From NCBI GenBank assembly GCA_036346395.1, contig CM070615.1:3477534-3541533 (forward strand): 64,000 bases of DNA, given 5' to 3'. The position numbers were made by a program, and so were the translations under genes. Shown here in pieces: positions 57,612 through 64,000 of this stretch (position 1 is the first letter of the stretch; every line of letters starts with the position of its first letter). The notes under the pieces were generated by a model. That model had not been told where the DNA came from. It worked only from the letters and a program-made list of their open reading frames with translations, and did not search any database. Origin of the DNA: Hsuehochloa calcarea. Lineage: Eukaryota > Streptophyta > Magnoliopsida > Poales > Poaceae.

Positions 57612-58120
57612 CTACTTAGCAAGAACAAGAAATAATAGAAGAAAAATTACCAAACTGGCTATGTTAACTAATTTCTGTAGCGATTTCTCAACCCTTTCCA
57701 TCCTTTCATCCAGTCTTTTAAGAATATTATCTTTATTTTCCGTCGGTTGATCCGATGGTCGAGGCACTTGACGAAATGCAGCCACACGACGGGTGTCCTC
57801 TTGAAAGGCTGCAATTTGCATTGCAATGTCTCAAACCTCTGGCATAGTTTCATCAGCCCACAGCCAGAACCGACATGTTGTGTTCTGTAAAAATAATTGG
57901 AACTGCAAGTGAAAAACATGCTGTTTGGAAAGAAGTTTATTGGGGATGATCAGGCACAAGTTACCGTAAGATTTGAACACTTCATGAACACTCGGGATGG
58001 ATTCGTTGGCGTATGGGAGGTGAACACATTCACCGGATCCCTACAACGAGGGCAATCCAAGTGCTGTCGTAGTGCTTCTAATTGCCTGCTCACTCGAAAG
58101 TTTGATGAGGCTGTAAACAT
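57612..58120 (-). pseudogene. Small GRF zinc-finger protein with coiled coil and membrane anchor, one in-frame stop
   Basis: Exon 1 58120-57965 (52 codons), an 80-bp GT-AG intron, exon 2 57884-57612. Together 142 codons, phase 0. The zinc finger spans the splice: CPRCRDPVNVFTSHTPTNPS, RVFMKCSN, then CRFWLWADE. This fits the GRF finger (Cys pair, TS-T--NP-R-F, Cys, Cys-F-W-DE). Exon 2 then reads MPEV, a TGA stop at codon 70, then DIAMQIAAFQEDTRR, a coiled coil (ILKRLDERMERVEKSLQKL) and a hydrophobic end (IASLVIFLLLFLVLAK). Except for the stop, the layout is that of known small plant GRF proteins with a C-terminal helix. A TATA box lies 70 bp upstream. It may be a recent pseudogene, or the downstream ATG codons in exon 2 may be used. 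Function unknown. Confidence 0.6.
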
Positions 58121-58186
58121 CCTGTTTAAGACTGGAAGGAAGGAGAAGAGGAACTCAAGAGTGAGGTTAATGGCAGCCAAATCATG

Positions 58187-58197
58187 CATATATATAG
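58187..58197 (-). promoter_or_regulatory. TATA box of the small GRF gene
   Basis: On the minus strand CTATATATATG lies about 70 bp upstream of the start codon, suitable for a leader of about 40 nt. Confidence 0.5.
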
Positions 58198-58229
58198 ACT
58201 GCGGGTAAATTATAATTTGGTTGAAGAAA

Positions 58230-58762
58230 ATTCGCATCCGCGAGGTAGCAGGGCCGAGGAGGTATCGTGGGGCAGCATTGCGTTATGTCTTTAAGGTTTA
58301 GTAAGTTAAAATCGGGAGGTACAGTTGTTGTTAGTAGGAAACAATGCTGATCTCAGGTCTAAGGATTATACATCATCATTGCTTGAGACCAACTAATGAC
58401 ACATGAAATCATAACAATCTCAATAGTGTCTTAAGGTGGGTCAATCCAACACCATGTTCTCTAATATGTGTTCACATTATTGATTCGATATCCATATATC
58501 CATGACCGGTGAAAGATGGTCATCAATCAATACATGTGCTGGTCGATATAGTCACCAGTGTTTCGACCAGTGACTTTCGACCAGGGATACATTTAGAACG
58601 ACATCATCATAAGTTAAAAGAGCTTCAGCAACATGTCACATACTCGTTAATCTTTATAACTGATTATTCATTCAAGGAATAGAATAATATTTATTCAATA
58701 ACTCATAAACATATACATGATGCAACCACCTTTATGATTGCCTCTAGGGTATATCACCAACA
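58230..58762 (-). repeat. 3' LTR of the right-hand copia element
   Basis: On the minus strand it begins TGTTGGTGATATACCC. It includes several 'gaccag' / 'ctggtc' words (58505-58590). The left end is not proven; TG at 58398 is another candidate. The partner LTR is outside the window, so identity cannot be judged. Confidence 0.55.
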
Positions 58763-58915
58763 GTCTCCCACTTGCAGTAGAGTCAATCAAATAGTTATCA
58801 AATACCCATGTCTTTTTTGTGTATAGTTGGTCATGTTCGACCAGTCTGCGACCAGCTCGTATCTCCATACGACCACTATATGACCAGTCCATACCTGGTC
58901 GAATTTGCACTATAG

Positions 58916-59536
58916 TCAATCATATATGTATCTTATACTCATTGCTCTTGTGTGCGCCTTATGCTTAGGTTGCGGGAGAGGCTTTATCAACGGATCAGCA
59001 ATATTCAAATCCGTATGCACCTTGCATATCCTCACACCACCTCTCTCAACAATCTCACGAATGATGTGATATCGCCGAAGTATGTGCTGGGACTTTTCAT
59101 ACGATCTAAGCTCCTTAGCTTGTGCAATGGCTTCACTATTATCACAATAGAGATCCATTGGACTAGAAGCACTCGAAACCACACCCAGTTCACAAATAAA
59201 CTTTCTAATCTATACGACTTCTTTTGCAGCTTCCGAAACCGCAATGTACTCGACCTCTGTTGTAGAATGAGCAACCGTTCCTTGCTTAGAACTCTTCCAG
59301 CTCACTACTCCTTTATTAAGACAAAACACAAACCCTGCATGCGATATGAAATCATCCTGGTCGGTTTGGAAGCTAACATCGGTGTGACCATTTATGACCA
59401 GCTCTTCCTCACCACCATACACAAGGAATGCATCTTGTGTCATTCTCAAGTACTTAAGGATATTTTTGACTGCTATCCAGTGACTTTCACCTCGATCCGA
59501 CTGATATATGCTTGTAACACTTAGAGCATACGACAC
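58916..59536 (-). pseudogene. Copia RNase H remnant
   Basis: Two minus frames in order: 59210-59536 with WIAVKNILKYLRMTQDAFLV, GHTDVSFQTDQDD and WKSSKQGTVAHSTTEVEYIA; and 58916-59182 with DLYCDNSEAIAQAKE and HIIREIVERGGVRI. A frame break near 59200 separates them. These are the last domains of copia pol, and the stop at 58916 is its natural end. Confidence 0.85.
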
Positions 59537-59717
59537 ATCTGGCCGTGTAAATAGTATAGCTTACATGATAGATCCAATAGCCGAAGCATATGGAATTCGA
59601 CTCATTTTGTTTCGCTCATCAAGGGTCGTAGGACACTAATTTTTGCTGAGATTAATTTCATGTGCCATGGGCAAGAAACATCTCTTATAATCTTGCATGT
59701 TGAACCGTTTCAACACC

Positions 59718-60430
59718 TTATCTATGCACATATCTTGGCTTAAATCCAATTAGCCTTTTAGATCTATCTCTATAGATCCTTATACCAAGAATATATGCTG
59801 TTTCTCCTAAATCTTTCATCGAGAAACTATTTTTTAATGAATTTTTAACAGACTCAAGCATAGGAATATCATTTCCGACCAGTAGTATGTCATCCACATA
59901 CAAGATCAGAAACACAAGGTTGCTCCCACTAACCTTCTTGTAAACATAAGGTTCTTCTTCGTTCTTGATGAAGTCAAGCCCTTTGACCACTTCATCAAAA
60001 TAAATGTTCCAACTTCGAGATGCTTGTTTTAATCCATAGATGGATTTCTTAAGCTTGCATACCTTTCTAGCTTCCTTTGGATCGACAAAACCCTCAGGTT
60101 GTGTCATGTTCATATCCTCACTTAGGTTTGCCTTTAGGAAAGCCGTTTTGGCATCCATTTACCATATCTCATAGTCGAAATATGTAGCTATTTCTAGAAT
60201 GATCTGGATAGACTTAAGCATTGCGACAGGCGAGAAGGTTTCATCATAATCAACACCTTGAATTTGTTTAAAACCCTTCGCGACCAGTCGTGCCTTATGA
60301 ATGTAAATATTTCCATCCATATCTATCTTTTTTTATAAAAATCCACTTGCACTCTATGGTCGTGACACCATCAGGTGCATCAACCAAGTTACATACTTGA
60401 TTGTCATACATGGATTATACTCGAATCTCA
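59718..60430 (-). pseudogene. Copia reverse transcriptase remnant
   Basis: The minus frame 59718-60158 holds MDAKTAFLKANLSEDMNM, KLKKSIYGLKQASRSW and LILYVDDILLVGND; the catalytic YVDD and the first Asp (DAKTAFL) are intact. Upstream pieces to 60430 are in broken frames. Confidence 0.88.
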
Positions 60431-61009
60431 TGGCTTCAAGTCATAACTCAAAGTCTGGGCCCATCATCGCTTCTGTATAAGTCTTAGGCTCATCATTATT
60501 CAATAATAAAATGTTATACCCATACCTTATAGACAATTGATGTAGCCATTTTGATCTACGTAGGGCTGATGCCTCATCTACAGGTTCAACAATATCTTGT
60601 TCATCCTGTAGAGGTTTAGTAGGACTTTAAACATTTTCAGATGATTCCCAAATTTCTTCGAGTTGCACCTTGTTCCCACTGACTCCTTTGAAAAAGAAAC
60701 ACTTTCTCCAAGAAGACACCATCTCGGGCAACAAACACTCTGTTATCAACCCTATTATAAAAACAATATCATTTAGTTTCCTTATGATACCCTACAAAGA
60801 AGCACTTATCGGACTTGGGTGTGGGTTTATCAGACATCAAACATTTGACATATACCTCACAACCTCATACTCTGATAAAAGACAATCTAAGACTTTCCTC
60901 GGTCCATATCTCAAATGGTGTATTCTCTATCATTTTTTATGGAACCTTATTTAAAGTGAAAGCCGCTGTTTTTAGAGTATATCCCCATAATTGCAATGGA
61001 AGATAAGAT

Positions 61010-61860
61010 TGACTCATCATTGACCGAACCATATCCAACAATGTTCGGTTCCGTCATTCAGACACCTCATTTCATTGGGGCGTCCCTAGCTGAGTAAGTT
61101 GTGGAACGATTCCATATTTCTTTAATTGATCACCAAACTCATGGCTCAAATATTCACCTCCACGATCAGATCATAGATATTTGATTGTCTTGCCAAGTTG
61201 ATTCTGCAATTCATTCTGAAATTATTTGAACTTTTCAAAGGATTCTTATTTATGTCTCATCAAGTAGACAAAGCTATATTTACTAAAATCATCAGTAAAT
61301 GTTATGAAGTACTGAAAACCACCTCTGGTCGGAGTGTTCATTGGGCGACATACATTTGTATGTACAAGGGTCAATAGATCACTTGCCCTCTTACCTCTAG
61401 TCATGAAAGGTGCCTTCGTCATCTTGCCATGTAAACAAGATTCATATATTTCAAATGATTCAAAACCAAATAAGTTTAGAAGACCATCTTTATGGAGCTT
61501 CATCATGCGCTTCTCATTTATATGACCTGGATGACAATGGAAAATAAAAGTGAGATTCAAATTATTATGTCGAAGTCTCTTAGCATTTATGTTATAGATG
61601 AGCTCATCCTCAATATTCAAAACATACAATCCATTCACTAATGGAACATGACCATAAAGCATATCTTCAAAATAAATTGAACAATAATTGTTCTTTATTA
61701 TGAATTCATAACCTTCTGCTTCTAAACATGAAGCAGAAATAATATTTTCGCTTAAGGCAGGAACATAATAACAGTTATTTAGTTCCATTACTAATCCCGA
61801 GGGTAAAGCTAATGGTAAAGTGCCAATAGCTAATGCAGCAACTCTTGTACCATTGCCCAC
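61010..61860 (-). pseudogene. Copia integrase remnant with pre-integrase zinc region
   Basis: The minus frame 61246-61860 shows the pre-integrase region (NNCYYVPALSENIISASC; FHCHPGHINEKRMMKLHKDG; ESCLHGKMTKAPFM) and the start of the core. The first catalytic Asp, normally HTDVCGPM, reads HTNVCRPM, so it is lost. The rest (YL-SDRGGEYLSHEFGDQLKK and RNRTLLDMV) lies in broken frames at 61025-61200. Confidence 0.85.
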
Positions 61861-61899
61861 GCGAAGATCAACATCTCCTCTTGCTAAGCTTCTACCCCT

Positions 61900-62878
61900 T
61901 ATCAGTCCCTGTATCGAATTGCATATATTAGCAACAATCCGGTATCAAATACCCAATAACTGGTCGAAGAAGAGGCGAGATTAATTTCTATAACATTTAT
62001 ACATGAACTGGAAGTCTTACTTCCCTTGTTCTTTTTTATCTCTGATAAGCACTTCTTGCAGTTTCTCTTTCAATGCTCAGTCTCATGACAATGATAACAT
62101 TCTTATTCAGGCTTAGGACCCAGCTTGAGCTTATCAAGCTTAGCCTTGAGCTCTCGATCTTATTTTGAGTCTTTCCTTTCCCATTCCCATTCGCCTTTCC
62201 CTTTTACATACCTTTCTTCTTGAAGCTAGTAGTCTTTTGACCCATCATCACATGATTATAACTCTTCTTGATGCTCTCCTCAGCACCCTTAAGCATGCCA
62301 TGCAACTCGGTTATTGATTTCTCCATGCCATCCATATGAAAATTCAATATGACAGACTCAAAACTCGTAGGGAGCGATTGGAAAAATCACATCAGTAGCT
62401 AACTCTTGGCTAAAGGGGAAACCAAGCCTTTTCAAGCTCTTATTGTGACCAATTATTGATCACATGAGGACTGGCCGGGTTACCTTTTGAGAGTCTACAA
62501 GAAAACAATACCTTTGAGGTGTTAAACCTCTCTGCCTTTGCTTGATTATGAAACATACCCTTCAGATCTTCAATTATACTGTAAGCGTCTGTGGTCTCAT
62601 ATTACTTTTGAAGTTCAGAGTTTATAGTCGCAAGCATTAGGCAGTGCACATCGACTGTGTCATTGCAATACTTCTCGTAAGCATTCTTATCAGCACGAGG
62701 AGTATCGACACTCAGTTCCTTGGGATAGGAACCTTCTAAAATATATTCCTTCTTTTCATGTTTGAGAAAAAATTCTCAAATTACGAAACCAGTCAATGAA
62801 GTTTATACCATTCAGTTTTTCTTTACCAAGAATAGATCGCAAGTTAAAGGTAGGTGTAGAAGAAGTGGTAGATGCCAT
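61900..62878 (-). pseudogene. Copia gag and protease remnant
   Basis: The start is ATG at 62878 on the minus strand: MASTTSSTPTFNLRSILGKE then GINFIDWF, a typical copia gag N-terminus, followed by stops. A zinc knuckle CYHCHETEH-KRNC at about 62060-62103 has a stop in place of the Trp after His. The protease site WVFDTG is intact at about 61945-61962. Confidence 0.8.
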
Positions 62879-62939
62879 GATCTACAACAGAAATATATAC
62901 AAAGATTCAACACTATGTTTATGTAAGATCTTCTATTAG

Positions 62940-63160
62940 AGACTCATGTTGGTGGTCGTGTTCGACCAGTCTACGACCAGCTTGTATCTTCATACGACTA
63001 TTCTGGATCCAGTCGTATCATCATACGAACTAGTATGGACTCGGTCGTATCACTATACGACTAGTCTGAACTAGTCTGGATCTGATCATATCACTATACG
63101 ACTAGTCTAGATCTGGTCGTATCACTATACGACTAGTCCATACCAGGTCGAACTTAATCA
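62940..63160. repeat. Array of short inverted repeats, ~34-bp step
   Basis: A unit containing CGTATCACTATACGACTAG (arms CGTAT and ATACG around four bases) followed by 'tctgga.c(t/c)(t/g)(g/a)gt' recurs about five times. Related words occur in the 3' part of the same element (58830-58910). On the minus strand the array sits in the leader just upstream of gag. Confidence 0.8.
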
Positions 63161-64000
63161 TCAACAGTCAATAAAAAATATTCCCACTATATGTTCTAAA
63201 CCATGTTTCCCTCAAACATCATATAATGAGTTCAAGAGCCAAAAAATCGTTAAGTCCTAGTGAGATTTGGCATCACTGCTAGAAACCTAGCGATTTTAGG
63301 TAGCCAATCTTTTGCCAATCATATCACATATGACTCTTGTTTGTTGGGTGACACCTCTATGCCCTACCAACAGTACTATGCCCCAAGGCCCAAAATCCTT
63401 TTGATAGCCTTGTTAAGTTAAACTAATACTATGCATGTGGGTGTCCCACACCCACCCCGTCTTATTAAGATAGTCAATGACACTCTACTTTGGCAGACCT
63501 ACCAATTAACATTAAAATCGTGATGGGCCCAGCAATTGGAAAGACATCAAATTAACTTAATTTTTCTTGAGGGATACTATTCTACCATGTTAAAACAACT
63601 AATGAAAAACATGATCAAATAACATGATAGGAATAAACATTCACAAATAATTAAATTAAACTATGAAATAGTATGGCCCTTACCATGATGATCTCCATCA
63701 CCATGCTTCTTATCCTTTGACCATCATGCTTGAAGTCTCCGACCACATTCAGCTACTAAACAATTACTCCTAAAAGCTAGTAATGAATTACAGACGAGAA
63801 TATTAAGCATCACATGTCGGTACGCAGACCGTTATACAATAATATGTAGCTCGATGGCTATCTCACAGCATAACACGTAGGCCATGAGAAATCCATTCAT
63901 GTATCACATAAACAATGGGCCATACTATTCACATTAATCCCTACAAAAATGAGTTATGCATAGAATCCAATTCTATCTGGTGATATGAACACATAATACC
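63161..64000 (-). other. Long 5' leader of the copia element to the window edge
   Basis: No coding frame. A CCACACCCACCCC stretch lies near 63445 and 'accatgatgatctccatcac' near 63682. The LTR has not begun by base 64000. Confidence 0.5.

Larger units (their letters stand above)
58230..64000 (-). mobile_element. Ty1/copia retrotransposon, minus strand, cut by the window edge
   Basis: A 3' LTR ends (on the minus strand starts) at 58762 with TGTTGGTGATATACCC. It is preceded on that strand by a purine tract (CTGCAAGTGGGAGAC). To the right follow RNase H, reverse transcriptase, integrase, protease and gag remnants in copia order, then a leader of at least 1.1 kb. The 5' LTR and primer site are not in the window. 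The left LTR limit is unclear (about 58230-58400). Stops in the zinc knuckle, in integrase and between RT and RNase H show it is dead. Confidence 0.85.

Noticed and set aside
59718..60158. Active reverse transcriptase because YVDD is intact
   Set aside because: The surrounding pol is broken by stops and shifts, and the integrase catalytic Asp is lost, so the element cannot be autonomous.

Overview
The window is nuclear DNA from a flowering plant, almost certainly a grass (Poaceae). The evidence is three host genes with GC-rich, monocot-style exons and GT-AG introns, set in AT-rich intergenic DNA full of LTR retrotransposons, CACTA elements and Mutator-like elements (MULEs) of grass type. I cannot fix the species; an Oryza-like genome is plausible but not shown.

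Host genes: (1) 4935-8950 (+), an eight-exon DCP1 gene for the mRNA-decapping activator, 363 aa. (2) 11366-12325 (-), an intronless F-box protein of 319 aa with a C-terminal membrane segment. (3) 47679-54127 (+), a five-exon cationic amino acid transporter of the plant CAT6/CAT7 type, 579 aa. In all three the exon phases or ORF ends close exactly. Two small genes on the minus strand with GRF-type zinc fingers (55565-56319 and 57612-58120) look real in structure, but each carries one lesion (a frameshift; an in-frame stop).

Mobile DNA from left to right: LINE endonuclease debris (about 590-1144); a Ty3/gypsy LTR with the 3' end of pol (1145-2930, minus); a possible MULE (9481-10790); an LTR-like block (15976-17343, minus); a 5' LTR, primer site and decayed gag of a copia element (18075-20250); a complete 10.66-kb non-autonomous, gag-only LTR element (20376-31039, TSD CACTC, LTRs of about 2.78 kb); a decayed CACTA element (to 32375); a complete but mutated copia element on the minus strand (36630-42774, TSD CTTCA); a roughly 4-kb MULE with long inverted ends carrying a plant-mobile-domain pseudogene split by a CACTA element (43415-47407); MULE-end debris (54640-55150); a fragment related to the LTR of the gag-only element (57130-57440); and a copia element on the minus strand that runs off the right edge (58230-64000).

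Structures beyond the gene list: an AT-rich array built from two alternating monomers (14310-14945); a 62-bp satellite with exact phase over eight copies (56570-57075); clustered palindromes in the 2.78-kb LTRs; copies of the LTR/primer-site junction inside the gag-only element; an array of short inverted repeats in the 5' leader of the right-hand copia element; and a duplicated acceptor-side segment in the last intron of the transporter gene. No single new multi-gene system is evident. The most unusual parts are the gag-only element with its repeated cis signals, the MULE/plant-mobile-domain/CACTA nest directly upstream of the transporter promoter, and the pair of small GRF zinc-finger genes.
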